The notes: generated from the sequence alone by a model not told the origin. Counted from the first letter of the stretch, positions 25,138 to 36,142 are shown. The stretch: DNA of 64,000 nucleotides from Psoroptes ovis (GCA_002943765.1 PQWQ01000031.1:124001-188000), one strand, 5' to 3'. Translations and numbers: made by a program.

Positions 25138-26142
25138 ATGAATTTATTGAAAAATTTCCTTGTCAATCTCACCAATTACAAGTATAAAAATCGATCATTT
25201 TATTCTCAATTCAATGACCCTAGGAATCGAATCGAATTATTAGAAGATTTTCAAAATCGATTCCATGATTATGCCAGAAATCGCGAATATATGACGATGG
25301 CTGGCGATGAAGAGCCAAATCAACAGTCGCTAAAACCAAATGTTCATCTTAATTGCCATGATTTGAAGCGTTCATGTTACATCGATGATGGTCTGGAAGA
25401 TGATGATGAACACGAATATGGCAACGATCATGCGGACGATCATGGTTCGAATATGAATTCACTGCAACCATCAAATAACCCTTTGTTCGGGCAGCCAAAA
25501 CAACCAAATCGAAGCCATATTCACCATAAATCATGGGGTAATTTTGTCAATGTGTATGATGACGATGGAAATGCTAAATTATTCATTGATGGCAATGAAT
25601 TGAGCAATTATTTGATATTGAAAAATTTCCACGATCCTGATTCACCCTTTACAATCATTGCCAGTTTATTTCCACTCGGAAATTATCCAAAACAATTATA
25701 TTCAAGTACTGATTCCGAATGGCGAATGCGTTACAATATATTCACCAGCGGGATGCCCAGACCATCGATTATCAATGATAATGATTGTAAGGCCAATGAA
25801 GGTGATCATCACCTGTTACATCTTGGTGAATTACATCTATATTTTCATATTGAACCATTTCGTAAAGATTTATTATATCAAAATCTGTGCTTTTTTTTCG
25901 ATGAATCATTGCATCAATTATTCAATTTAAAAAATCAAAGCTATGCAGATTTACTGAAGAAATGCTTGAACCATTTACGTCAAGAATTATCTGGTTCATC
26001 ATTTGTTGAACAATTATTTTTTCCAATCGGTCGTAATCGATTCCACTCAATCAATGGCAAGCACTTGGATTATTTCGAATTGAAACAATACGAACTTTAT
26101 GCTGCAATCGATTCGATTCGAAAATTGTACAGCAATCAATAA
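25138..26142 (+). CDS. Orphan protein, possibly mitochondrial (334 residues)
   Basis: The open frame continues upstream to 25045 without an ATG; the first ATG in frame is at 25138. I recognise no family. Residues 1-30 (MNLLKNFLVNLTNYKYKNRS) are basic, hydrophobic and acid-free, fitting a mitochondrial presequence. An acidic, His-rich low-complexity stretch follows at about 70-100. The C-terminal two thirds look like a folded alpha/beta domain (FVNVYDDDGNAKLFIDGNEL, GELHLYFHIEPFRKDLLYQ, ELKQYELYAAIDSIRKLY). It shares a promoter region with UMPS and is followed 194 bp later by a P450 on the same strand. Coding is likely from length, codon use and the clean promoter and stop context. Confidence 0.7.
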   Translation: MNLLKNFLVNLTNYKYKNRSFYSQFNDPRNRIELLEDFQNRFHDYARNREYMTMAGDEEPNQQSLKPNVHLNCHDLKRSCYIDDGLEDDDEHEYGNDHADDHGSNMNSLQPSNNPLFGQPKQPNRSHIHHKSWGNFVNVYDDDGNAKLFIDGNELSNYLILKNFHDPDSPFTIIASLFPLGNYPKQLYSSTDSEWRMRYNIFTSGMPRPSIINDNDCKANEGDHHLLHLGELHLYFHIEPFRKDLLYQNLCFFFDESLHQLFNLKNQSYADLLKKCLNHLRQELSGSSFVEQLFFPIGRNRFHSINGKHLDYFELKQYELYAAIDSIRKLYSNQ

Positions 26143-26336
26143 ATAAAGGCATTCAATCAAAGCAGGAAAATTATTTATTTTATATTCAATTCAATTCATT
26201 TCAACCACAAATTTTCATCGATTTCAAAAAAAAAGACTAAATAACAATAGCCTTGCTGTTGTGAATTTCAACCACAAGTTAATTCAATGAAAATTTATTT
26301 CAATGAATTTTCATTTCAAATTCAACGATAATAATA

Positions 26337-28125
26337 ATGCTGTGTCTTACATCGCTATCGAAATTTTCACCAACAACAATAATCTTAGGAAGTATTGGCA
26401 TATTTATGCTGATCACTTTCCTTTGGCAACGTTATCAAAGATTTCGTAAAACTTCTCGATTAATTGATCAAATACCAGGACCAAAAGTTCGGTCAAATAT
26501 ATTGGGTCATCTTTCATTGATATGGCAAGCGACCAATTCGAGTTCAAATTATCTTCAACGTAAGTTTATTTTAAATTAATTTTACTTGAAATAAATTAAT
26601 TATTTGATTGTATTTCAGAAATATTCAATCTATTAATTGGTGTCGCTAAAATCTATCAGCAACAAGGTGAAGGTTTTATTCGGTTTTGGTTAGGACCATT
26701 TCAACCGGTTGTTGTTATATTCGATGCTGAATGTGCCGAAGTTCTATTGACCAGTAATACAAATATTGATAAATCTAGTGAATATGATTTCGCTATTCCA
26801 TGGTTGGGCTTGGGTTTGTTCACCAGTACCGGTGATAAATGGCGAACTCATCGTAAAATGCTCACACCAGCTTTTCATTTTCGTATTTTGGAATCATTCA
26901 TTCCTATTATACAAAAGCAGCAAGCAATCATGATGCGATTGATTGATGAGAAAATATCGGGACCAGAATCGATTATCGATGATGTAAAGCCGCTGATCAC
27001 TAATTGTGCACTGGACATTATTTGTGGTATTTATATTGGTTAATTGAAAATTGAACCAAAGATTTTATTCCGTTTTTTCCCCAGAAACTGCCATGGGTGT
27101 CAGCATCGATGCACAAACAGATTCATCATCAAAATATTCAAAATCTGTACGTAAAGTGTTGGATTTATTCACCCGACGCTTGCTGTCACCATGGCTTTGG
27201 AATGATTTCCTATTCCGTTTTACTCCAACAGCTCGAGAACAAAGTGAAACCATTCGATTTTTACATAATTTTACAAATGCAGTAATTCAACGTAAACGAA
27301 AAGAAATTACGGATCGTATGGCCAACGGTGGTGGAGATTTAACGGCCACAATGAATGAAATCGGAACTAAACGTGTACTTGCATTTTTGGACAGTTTATT
27401 GACACAAAACATCAAAGATCCTGCTTCGTTGACCGATGAAGATATTCGATCGGAAGTGGATACATTTATGAGTGCTGGCCAAGATACTAGTTCAGCTACC
27501 GTACAATTTGCATTACAATTAATAGGTCATCATCCTGAAGTACAGAATAAAATTCATGAAGAATTGGATGCCATTTACGGTGATGATCCTGATCGTGAAA
27601 TTAAATTCGAAGATCTTCGACAAATGAAATATTTGGAGAAATGTATAAAAGAAACTTTGCGTATTTTTCCACCAGTTCTTTTCATAGCCAGAAATATTCG
27701 TGAAGAATTCCGAATCAAAGGTCAAACCCTACCAATCGGTTCGACTGTCATGGTATTATTTTATCAATTACACCGTGATCCTAAATGGTTTCCTAATCCG
27801 GAAAAATTTGATCCTGAAAGATTTTCCCCAGAACAAATGAATGGAAGACATGCATTTGCTTATACACCATTTTCAGCCGGACCTCGGAATTGTATTGGAC
27901 AAAGGTAACAGAGATTTGATGCTTTTCTATTTTTCAAAAACAAATAATTCCATTCTAAACTCAAAATTTAGATTTGCAATGCAAACAGCCAAAGCTTTGT
28001 TGTCATCGATTTTACGTAAATATCGAATCGAATCATTGGTGCCGATGGAAAAGGTCGAATTGGCATTCGGATCGACAGTTGGACCAAAGAATAAAATAAC
28101 ACTGAAAATTACGCCAAGATTTTGA
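26337..28125 (+). CDS. Cytochrome P450, CYP4 family
   Basis: Four exons: 26337-26559, 26619-27026, 27085-27904 and 27972-28125, encoding 534 residues; all introns are under 70 bp. It is an ER haem mono-oxygenase; CYP4 enzymes hydroxylate fatty acids, hormones or xenobiotics. An N-terminal anchor (IILGSIGIFMLITFLW) precedes a proline-containing hinge (IPGPK). The CYP4 signature CETAMG is formed across the exon 2/3 junction, which confirms that splice. The I-helix AGQDTSS, the ExxR motif ETLR, PERF and the haem loop FSAGPRNCIGQRFA with its Cys ligand are all present, so the enzyme looks intact. Substrate is unknown. Confidence 0.93.
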
Positions 28126-28232
28126 GGAATAATTTTCGAATTAAATTTAAAATTAGACTATTTTAACATGAATTTTTGAAAAAAAACTATTTCGACACAT
28201 TTTGTTCAAATCATATGTCGAATGAAAAATAT

Positions 28233-28336
28233 TGCCATTTAAATTTTAAGTACCTTTTAAATTTCTAATACCATTTAAATTTTAAATGCCATACGAATTT
28301 CACAGGTCATTTAAATTTTAAATGCCATTTAAATCT
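28233..28336. repeat. Degenerate palindromic minisatellite
   Basis: Four to five copies of a word close to CCATTTAAATTTTAAATG, itself nearly palindromic, lie in the 218-bp gap between the P450 stop and the NDUFAF3 start. They may be part of the NDUFAF3 promoter. Confidence 0.6.
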
Positions 28337-28343
28337 CCGAAAA

Positions 28344-28981
28344 ATGGCAAAATGTTTCCCTTTAATAAAATTGATGAATCGATCATTACTTAACCCGTTT
28401 TCTCAAACAAATTTGAACCTTTATCGACAAATTTCGATTAATTGCAATTGCAAATACTCATATGAAGGTCCAGGCAAAACGACGGCCACATTTTTAGATG
28501 ATGAAGTCGGACAATATTTAATGGTCAATTCAATCAATGATAAAGGTTTCAATTTGACGAATGGTGCATTTGCTATGGGCCCAATTATTTTGTTTCCTAG
28601 TTTCGTATTTAGGGTGAGTTAATTTCGAGTTTTTTGTTTGAATTAAATTTTGACTTTTCATAAAAAAATAATTCTTCAAAGTGGAAAGTCAAAACCATCG
28701 ATGATATAACACCTGAATCACTGTTATGGTTTCGTATGATTGAACCACGTATCGAATTGATTATTCTAGGCATCGGACAAATGAATTATTGGCCTCGAGA
28801 ATCAATGGTTAAATTGCAAAAAAATTTACAAATAATTCGGCAAGATTTAAAAATCGAAATGATGGCAACCAAAGAAGCTGTTGCAACTTATAATTTCATG
28901 TTGGCCGATTATAGACTGGTTGGTGGAGCATTTTTGCCCTTGCCGTCCGAATTAGAGCAAAAGCTATTGAATCCCCAATGA
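28344..28981 (+). CDS. NDUFAF3: NADH dehydrogenase complex I assembly factor 3
   Basis: Two exons, 28344-28613 and 28682-28981, encoding 189 residues with a phase-0 junction (FR|WK). It is an early mitochondrial complex I assembly factor of the DUF498 fold that acts with NDUFAF4. The N-terminal 35 residues are basic and hydrophobic, as for a presequence. Conserved family blocks are FAMGPIILFPSFVFRW, DITPESLLWFRMIEPRIELI, ILGIG and ATYNFMLADYRLVGGAFLP. Length is close to the human protein (184). Convergent with HPD, 139 bp apart. Confidence 0.9.
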
Positions 28982-29099
28982 AGATATAGCCCTTGAAAAT
29001 ATTTGTAAGTTAATTTTAATTGAAAATTGTTTTGATAATTCTTTCATTTGTTTGTTTATGGTTGTAATTATATATGAAAATGATTGAAATTTGATTCGA

Positions 29100-29105
29100 T
29101 TTATT
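29100..29105 (-). terminator. Polyadenylation signal of HPD
   Basis: AATAAA on the minus strand, about 16 bp beyond the HPD stop codon. Confidence 0.5.
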
Positions 29106-29120
29106 GAGCAAGATTTATAT

Positions 29121-30372
29121 TTAAATATTTCCACGTTGTTTTTGTTCTTCTTCAATTGATTCGAACAATGCTTTAATATTGCCAGCACCGAAACCACCGA
29201 AATGATGTCGTTCGATCAATTCCAAAAATACTGTCGGTCTATCCTGTATTGGACGAGTGAATATTTGATACAGATGCCCACGATGATCATAATCAACCAA
29301 GATATGATGTTTGGATAATTGTTCGATTTCACGATCAATTTCAACATTATCTTTTCTTAGACGTCCTTCTAAATTTTTATAATAAGTGTATGGTGTGTCT
29401 AAGAATTCAACACCTGAAACAAAAATCGAATTGAATCATTTCAATTTTGATTGATCATTAAATAGACATAAATACCTCTATTTTTCAACTCAGCAACCGA
29501 TCCGCATATGTCATCGGTGTGAAATGCAAAATGTTGTACACCAGGTCCTTGATGATAATCAAGAAATTCTTGTATTTGTGATTTATGTGCACCAGTGATC
29601 GGTTCATTGATTGTCAATTTAATTTTTTCATCATCATCATTAATCATGAATATGGCCCGCAGACCAGAACTATCCGTATTGATAATGGTATCATCGTTTG
29701 ACCAAAAACGTTTAAAATTCAATATTTGACTATACCATTGACTAACTTGTTTTCCAGTACCAGTCAACTGATTTAAAGCTAAATGATCGATAAATTTTAA
29801 ACCTGTATCGGGTAATTTTGACCAAATACTATTGGCCAAATGTGATTCCAATGGATTTTGAAGCCAATTCGGCAAGAATTGACCATTGGGATAATTATTA
29901 CGTTCAATCAGTGTATGTGTTGTATCACCGAATGCAACAACTTGGGCGAATTTCACCTGGCCATGATCATCTTCTTCGATCCATTCTTTAATCGGTAAAT
30001 TGTACTTTTTTATTCGTTCACTTATCGATGATAAACAATCAACGCTTAAAGCTGAAATGAATTGAAGTAATTAGTAGAAATTACAAGATTACAATCAATA
30101 AGAAGAAGACTCATACCAATATCTTTGACCGAATTTCCATGTCGCATTAAATATGCGTTCATTGATTCATCAGCATTATCATATGGTGAAACGAATACCA
30201 AAATTATGTCATTGTTTCGTACAGCATGTTCACAACGTTGTCGATGTCCACTTTCTAAACCACGAAATTTAAATGGTCGAAATCCATATTGCATACACCA
30301 ATTTAATGCTGCTTGTTTAGCATTGGTCACATAAAATGTTAAATGTGATAATGATAGACATCGACCACTCAT
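29121..30372 (-). CDS. HPD: 4-hydroxyphenylpyruvate dioxygenase
   Basis: Three exons on the minus strand: 30372-30117, 30051-29476 and 29413-29121, encoding 374 residues; both introns are phase 1. It is an Fe(II) dioxygenase that converts 4-hydroxyphenylpyruvate to homogentisate in tyrosine breakdown. It has two vicinal-oxygen-chelate domains. The expected metal ligands are present: His in FIDHLALNQ, His in GPGVQHFAFHTDD and Glu in TVFLELIER. The C-terminal block IFTRPIQDRPT, FGGFGAGNI and EEEQKQRGNI fits HPD better than the paralogue HPDL. Slightly shorter than human HPD (393). Confidence 0.93.
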
Positions 30373-31099
30373 TCTTTAAAGGTTATTGTTTATTGTTTCA
30401 TCAAAAATTTTAACTGAATTAAATCTCAATGATTGAGAACTGAAAAATTCGAGTTTGAATTCGAAACGAAAATGTATATCTTGAATATTACTAAATCATA
30501 TTGCTTTTGGGGACAATCAATGATGATGATGATGATTATCAGTTAAGAAAATTTGAAATTTTTAAAATTTGAAAAAATTTCACATTTATAAATGTTAAAA
30601 GATATTGATGAAGACGACGACGATGACCTTTCCTTCCATTGGATTGATGACAAATTTATGAAATCGAATTACGTAATTACGATCTAAGACATATTTCGGA
30701 TATGTTCGAGAAAGTGTGACAAATATCTTAGGATTTAAGTCTTAAAAAGAAGATCAAACCTGTTATTTCAAAAATTTTTTGATTATTATCATCATCATCA
30801 AAACATCAAATCAAATCAATTTGGTCACTTGTATTACTTGTTTTTCTAGTTGTGTAGTTGTTAATATTTGTCTTTTGATTATTTTTTGATTGATTTTTGT
30901 TGATTATTGTGTCAAACATGAATGAAAATGTGAAAAATATTTCAAATTTAAATTTTTTAAAATTCAAAATTTTGAACAAATACAGCGCCATCTTTTGATG
31001 CAAAATGTGAATTTCGCATATGACAGATTCAGCTGAGTTTTTCAATCGGTAGGAGTTTTTGAAACATCTTAAAACCTTGCATTTTATGGCTAGAAAACT
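30373..31099. promoter_or_regulatory. Divergent intergenic region, HPD / TMEM199-like gene
   Basis: 727 bp. AT-rich, with a GAT run near 30521. TACAGCGCCATCTTTTGATG at about 30981-31000 contains AGATGGCGC on the minus strand, a perfect arthropod CTCF-like core. A CAGCTG word lies near 31031. No further gene is seen. Confidence 0.45.
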
Positions 31100-31921
31100 A
31101 TGTTTCAAGATAAAAGTATTGATCCTCGCCAATGTACCTATCGGTTGTTGGCAACATCGAAACTGCGAAAACAAATTGATCGTTTAATTTATCGACAAAA
31201 AATAGATTTTGGCCTTATCGTCCCTAAAACAGATCCAGCTGATTTTTATGACCGTATTAATTCATCAACGAATGAAAATCAAGCTAATCTAATCAATCGA
31301 TTGAATCGCAATCGAAATCATCAGGATGATGACCACAAAGACCCAAACATCGAACCGAACGATCAAGATGAAACAATAGAAATAATACTGGGAAAAATCG
31401 AACGAATAGAAAATATATTATCACGAGTGGATGGTGAACAAAAACAAACATATCAATACAATGATTTGATTGAATTACATCGTTTATTACAACATTTGGA
31501 TCGTAGCGACCGTATGGAATTGGCAAAAGAATATTTTTATGAATTTTTCGAACAAAATTTTCGCCTGATGCATATGCCTGCCAAACGTCAAAATGCATCA
31601 TTAGATGAACGATTACGAAAACTGCAAGCAAAAGCAGCATCAGATGAATATGAATCGATGGTTCGAAATGTAGCCACTTATGTAAATAATCGTTTTGTTG
31701 GGTCAAAAATATCTCTAAGACAAGATTTTCGCCAAATACGTTCAACAATATTTGCAACTATTAATGCAATGATGGTCATTGGTGCTACATTTTTCTTTTT
31801 CTATGTCACCATTAATTATGCATGGCCAGATTATGAAACGGGAAAAGTGGTACTTTATAGTTTTGTTGCGGCCATGATTGTTGCGATTGCTGAGATTTAT
31901 TTTCTTCTTAGAATTATTTAA
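31100..31921 (+). CDS. TMEM199: TMEM199/VMA12-like V-ATPase assembly factor
   Basis: Single exon, 273 residues. Vma12-family proteins sit in the ER membrane and help assemble the V0 sector of the vacuolar proton pump. The N-terminal two thirds are soluble and charged. Two closely spaced membrane helices end the protein (INAMMVIGATFFFFYVTINYA and VVLYSFVAAMIVAIAEIYFL). The ending AEIYFLLRII matches the typical AELYVLLK-type tail of TMEM199. An Asn/Asp-rich insertion at about 80-110 makes it longer than human TMEM199 (208). The assignment rests mainly on the C-terminal layout. Its stop is 88 bp from the convergent CDC26 stop. Confidence 0.62.
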   Translation: MFQDKSIDPRQCTYRLLATSKLRKQIDRLIYRQKIDFGLIVPKTDPADFYDRINSSTNENQANLINRLNRNRNHQDDDHKDPNIEPNDQDETIEIILGKIERIENILSRVDGEQKQTYQYNDLIELHRLLQHLDRSDRMELAKEYFYEFFEQNFRLMHMPAKRQNASLDERLRKLQAKAASDEYESMVRNVATYVNNRFVGSKISLRQDFRQIRSTIFATINAMMVIGATFFFFYVTINYAWPDYETGKVVLYSFVAAMIVAIAEIYFLLRII

Positions 31922-31968
31922 AGACAACAACTCAATGAAAATGATGAATCAGTCAAGATAATTCAATT

Positions 31969-31982
31969 TTTATTTATTTATT
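31969..31982 (-). terminator. Overlapping polyadenylation signals of CDC26
   Basis: Three overlapping AATAAA hexamers on the minus strand, about 30 bp past the CDC26 stop. Confidence 0.5.
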
Positions 31983-32009
31983 TAAACAAAATGTATATAA
32001 AAAAAATAT

Positions 32010-32288
32010 TCAAGGATTATAACCGATACGTTGTTGACGTGTTATGATGTGATTAACATTCGATGTAGCAGCTGCTGCAGCAGATGATCCCGAAGATGAA
32101 TTATCAGGTCTTGGCGTAGTGTTTGTCGCGGCATCAGCTGTTTGTATCAGTTGCTGCTGCTGCTGCTGTTGTAGGCTATTTTTCGAATCATATTGTTGCT
32201 CGATATCTTTTTCATTTTTCTTACTTCGCTGATAATCACGAATATCTTCCATTTTGATTTGTATACGAGTCAAATTGCGGCGATACAT
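32010..32288 (-). CDS. CDC26: Anaphase-promoting complex subunit CDC26 (APC12)
   Basis: Single exon, 92 residues (human 85). CDC26 stabilises the TPR subunit APC6/CDC16 of the anaphase-promoting complex by inserting its acetylated N-terminus. The N-terminal helix MYRRNLTRIQIKMEDIRDY aligns with human MLRRKPTRLELKLDDIEEF, and the C-terminal RIGYNP aligns with RIGYKP. Between them is a poly-Gln run, then Ser and Ala runs (coded by CAG-, GCT- and GCA-type repeats at about 32070-32175). Shares a divergent promoter with the coiled-coil orphan at 32515. Confidence 0.87.
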   Translation of the reverse strand: MYRRNLTRIQIKMEDIRDYQRSKKNEKDIEQQYDSKNSLQQQQQQQLIQTADAATNTTPRPDNSSSGSSAAAAATSNVNHIITRQQRIGYNP

Positions 32289-32514
32289 TGCGCTTTTTGA
32301 TATGATTGAATTTGATAATTTAGTAAATTTTGAAATGTTTTAAATTTTCAAAAATAAATAAAAATATATTTTCTATTTTCACTTGAATTGCCAACTTGTG
32401 TTGAAATAGTGGGAAAATCGAACAGCTGTTTTGATAGTATAGTCTTAATTCAAAACCGTCAAATCAGTTGTAAAAATCAGATTTGAATTAAATCAATCAA
32501 ATACATTCCAAAAA
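32289..32514. promoter_or_regulatory. Shared divergent promoter of CDC26 and the coiled-coil orphan
   Basis: 226 bp. It carries the palindrome AACAGCTGTT at 32421-32430, an exact match to the Drosophila core-promoter E-box motif AWCAGCTGWT. Confidence 0.5.
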
Positions 32515-33187
32515 ATGATTGAATTACTTAAAAAGCTGTTAAAAGCAAAAAGTTTTTACATTGAAAATCTAATGATTCAATATGAAAAATTATTTGATCA
32601 TTGTTTTCGACCATTGTTCGAATATTTTGAAAAAAAGAATCAACAAGTTGTTGTTGTTGTTGATGTTGATCATCAAACAAAACCGAATAATGAAAATATT
32701 GAACACTTGAATGAAATACGTAAGAATTTGCTCGAACGAATTCGTGAATATCTTGATGACAAGTTTATGGCATTCATTTTGCAACGAAATACTATTGAAA
32801 AACTATCAATTATTGCTGATTATCAAACTGAACAAAAAATCAAAAAACAAACCAATCATGAATTATTAATCGTACGTAATGAATTTGAAACCAAATTGAA
32901 AACATTTTACGAACACACTGAAGAGTGTCTGCGGCAAAAACAACAACATTTAGAACAATTACGGCTGCAAAATGTTCAAAATTGTCAAGATGTTAAAAAT
33001 TATCGTATGAAATTAATGTTGGTATGTATCATTAATTGCTTGCTTGCTTTGATTCGATTGATAAAATAAAACCTTTGAATTAACCCTTCATTTTTCCCAT
33101 TTTAAGGCCCTAAAAAATGTGGATAACCATGGACCAGAGTCATCATCACTTTTGAACGACAGTAATCCAACGAATTTTTCCATTTAA
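32515..33187 (+). CDS. Coiled-coil orphan protein (195 residues)
   Basis: Two exons, 32515-33021 and 33107-33187, phase 0. The intron starts GTATGT and ends TTTTAAG. Without splicing the frame would stop at 33069 after a hydrophobic run that is really intron, so the spliced form is preferred. The product is highly charged and predicted mostly helical with heptad-like spacing (ELLKKLLKAKSFYIENLM; ECLRQKQQHLEQLRLQNVQN). It has a short poly-Val stretch (QQVVVVVDVD) and a hydrophilic tail from exon 2. No family is recognised. The size and paired promoter with CDC26 would suit a small structural or complex subunit, but that is a guess. Confidence 0.65.
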
Positions 33188-33522
33188 ATTCTTATTTTTA
33201 CCCAAAATTGAATAAAATAATAATTTTTTTTCACCAAAATTTAAAAATCTGTCAATTTAGTCCATTCTAGTCCATTCACACTGTGCTTTTTACAAACCAT
33301 AAGGCCTTTGGGCATTTTTTAGATTTAAATTTAATCATAGAGTTTGAACTGTTTCCGTTTCTCATTTGCACAGATTCTCTGTCCCCATTGATCCATCATG
33401 GTGGATATATCCATCAAAATAAATCAAAACGAAATCTTTCAAGTGGTATGTTTCAACACACCACTCTGTATAATTGAATGAATGATTCATTTCCTCCCCC
33501 TTTTGGAACACACTTGAAAATA

Positions 33523-33602
33523 TTAGATTGTCCGATAAGTTTTTGCCGATTTTCTCATAATTCTTCGACGATATAATCGGCAAAAACTTTTCGGACAACC
33601 AA
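33523..33602 (+). repeat. Mariner-like MITE, subfamily B
   Basis: Near-palindromic; left end TTAGATTGTCCGATAAG, right end ACTTTTCGGACAACC. Confidence 0.85.
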
Positions 33603-33775
33603 ATATTTTCAGTGTGAAATTATCACAGTAACAACAGCAACCGATAATAATACACCACAGATGTTTGAATTTCTGATTTTTTCTGAATGAAAATTCAATG
33701 AATGAACGAACAAATGGACTTTTGATTTGACTTTAATTGAGCAACAACGGTAACGGTTTTTTTACGTTGATTGTA

Positions 33776-33859
33776 TTAGGTTGTCCGAAAAGTTCTAGCC
33801 GATTTTCATCAAACAACTCTGCATTGATTAAGCCGAATGAACTTTTCGGACAGCCTAAT
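33776..33859 (-). repeat. Mariner-like MITE, subfamily A
   Basis: Reversed copy, TTAGGTTGTCCG to GACAGCCTAA. Confidence 0.87.
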
Positions 33860-34093
33860 TTAATTTTCAATTTAAAAATTATAATTGAAATTTCATTGAA
33901 ATTTTTTTTGAATTGAATCAAACCGAATCTAAATAGTCCAATAGGAATAATATAATAAAATCCATAACGAAAAAAAAGAGTAAATTAAATAAATATTATT
34001 AACAATTGAATACGATTTAATTATCCAAATCAAACAACTTCAACAGCCCCGAATTTGTTCTGAATCAAAAAATGTGAACCAATATCTAAATAT

Positions 34094-34180
34094 TTAGGTC
34101 GTCCAGAAAGTTTTGGCCGATTTTCATCAAAACAACTCTACATTGATTAAGCCGAATGAACTTTTCGGACAACAACCTAA
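34094..34180 (-). repeat. Mariner-like MITE, subfamily A
   Basis: Reversed copy with one altered left terminus (GTCCAGAAAG) and the ACAACAACCTAA right end. Confidence 0.86.
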
Positions 34181-34988
34181 TATTATTTTTGTTAATTTTC
34201 TCGTGATTAAATAAAACGACCTATGAATGGGAAAATATAATACATTGACAACAGCCAAAAACAATATTATTTCAATCAAACAAACAATAACAATTTTTTG
34301 ATTGTGAATTTATTTTGAATTAATTCATTTTGATTTTCTATTCGATCGATCGGTGCCTACAATATTCACATAGGTTAATTGGCCAACAACAATTGGCTGT
34401 TAACAGGCTGTAGGCTCTGTGTTTTTGTTATTTTTTCCAATTTTTTTCAGATAAATTCGAGGGTTTTCATGTTCATTTTTTATTTATTTGATGCATTTTC
34501 GATGTGAACATTTCACATTTAGTCAACAGCAACACATGCTTCATTAGCTCTCTTGACAAATAAGAGATATATCAATGATTTTCGTTGGTTTTTGGTTCGA
34601 GGCTGCTGCACCACTGTTGATTGATTGATTGTTGAAGGCCGGTAGTTGTGAAAATTGTTGAATGAATTGAATTGAAATATCCGTAATCCTTGGCCTTTTC
34701 AACCAGAGATTTTCATTTATTTATTTATTTATCATCATTTCAAAATTTAAAAATCAATTTATTCACCAATCAACCAAACCAACCAAATGTGTAAACAATA
34801 TGAGAGATGTACAATACATCTGTTTGTGATTTTTGTTTTTTGTGATTGTTTTTTAATGAACAAAATATCAACCAACCAACCAACGGTATGAATTACCACC
34901 CTAAGACCCTATTACATCTTGTGACTAATTTTGTGAGTTTTGTCTAATTACTGATATTTTTCAACAAGAAAATATTCAAGAAATTTGA

Positions 34989-35073
34989 TTAGGTTGTCCG
35001 AAAAGTTCATTCGGCTTAATCACAGTGGAGTGTTGTTCATCAAAAATCGGCCAAAACTTTTCGGACAGCCTAA
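34989..35073 (+). repeat. Mariner-like MITE, subfamily A
   Basis: Forward copy, TTAGGTTGTCCG to GACAGCCTAA, with a small insertion in the centre (GTGGAGTGTTG). Confidence 0.86.
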
Positions 35074-35284
35074 AATCAAAAATCTGAATTTTTTTTTTTC
35101 AAACAAACAAATCTTCAACTTTTCAAAATTCTTATTTTTAAAAATTCTCGTTCACCACCTGAAAATCGATTCACATTATATGATTATTAATAGAGTTTTC
35201 ATCATCGAATCAACACTGTTATAATTCTATTTGAATTATATTCACTCTGTGAAATTCAAATTCAGAACCAAACCAACGAAAACT

Positions 35285-35320
35285 CATGTGTACGAATTCA
35301 CATGGGAATTCTTACACATG
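35285..35320. promoter_or_regulatory. Cluster of three E-boxes with an RBPJ-like word
   Basis: CATGTG at 35285, CACATG at 35299 and CACATG at 35315, with TGGGAA at 35303-35308 overlapping the middle E-box. The PTF1 complex (PTF1A, an E protein and RBPJ) binds E-box plus TGGGAA pairs, and PTF1A genes are known to autoregulate. Spacing and E-box type are not the vertebrate optimum, so this is only a candidate. Confidence 0.25.
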
Positions 35321-35483
35321 ACGCTTGAAACAATGGTGTAAAAATAATCGAAAATTCTGAACCGTTTCTTTGTTCCAACAGAAACATCGACAAAATACAA
35401 TTACAAAATATGGTCCACGATTTTTTTTGGTCCAATCAAAATTCATTTGAATATAATATGAATGACACTGTGTGTGTTATATA

Positions 35484-35564
35484 TTAGGTTGTCCCATAAG
35501 TTCTTGCCGTTTTTAGAATGGAGAAAAAATTGAAAAAATGGCAAGAACTTATGGGACAACCTAA
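35484..35564. repeat. Mariner-like MITE, subfamily C
   Basis: Almost perfect palindrome built on TTAGGTTGTCCCATAAGTT and its complement, flanked by TA on both sides. The arms continue CTTGCC and GGCAAG. Confidence 0.88.
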
Positions 35565-36142
35565 TATATATATTTAATTGAATCGGTACCGACTACACAC
35601 TTTGTTTTTATCTTAAATAAGGTTATATATGTGTTCTGTGAACAATGAACATCATTATCATCATCAATATATTTGACGACGAAATATCCATCGAAGAAGA
35701 ACCAACCAAAAATACAAGCCCACATTTGCCAAATCTTGGCCCCGAAATAAAAAACAAAACAAATTTCAAACATTTTCAACGCCTCCAAATGGCTTTGAAA
35801 CACAGCACTGCACATTTATATTTATACGTGGTACTTGTCTATTATAAATGAATTTTCAAAAAATTAAATCAAATTTGAATTGTTTTATCAAACATTTGTC
35901 AAAGATAAGATGATCGACAATCATACCACCGTAGTCGCCAACACGACTGGTTGATTAGTGTCTTTAAGATTTTGAAAATTTCTTACAAGTCTTCAAACAC
36001 TTAAAAAATGATGAATTGTAAGACAACAACCATTTTGTTTGTTTAATGTTTAAATGGTTTTAATGCATGCAAAGACAGTAGCTAAATGTTTTTGGTTGCA
36101 TTGATTGATTAAAAATATCAGATTTTGATAATCAAATAATTA

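Noticed and set aside
33022..33069. A C-terminal membrane helix on the coiled-coil orphan (VCIINCLLALIRLIK)
   Set aside because: It is intron sequence: a GTATGT donor and TTTTAAG acceptor remove it and give a hydrophilic tail in frame.
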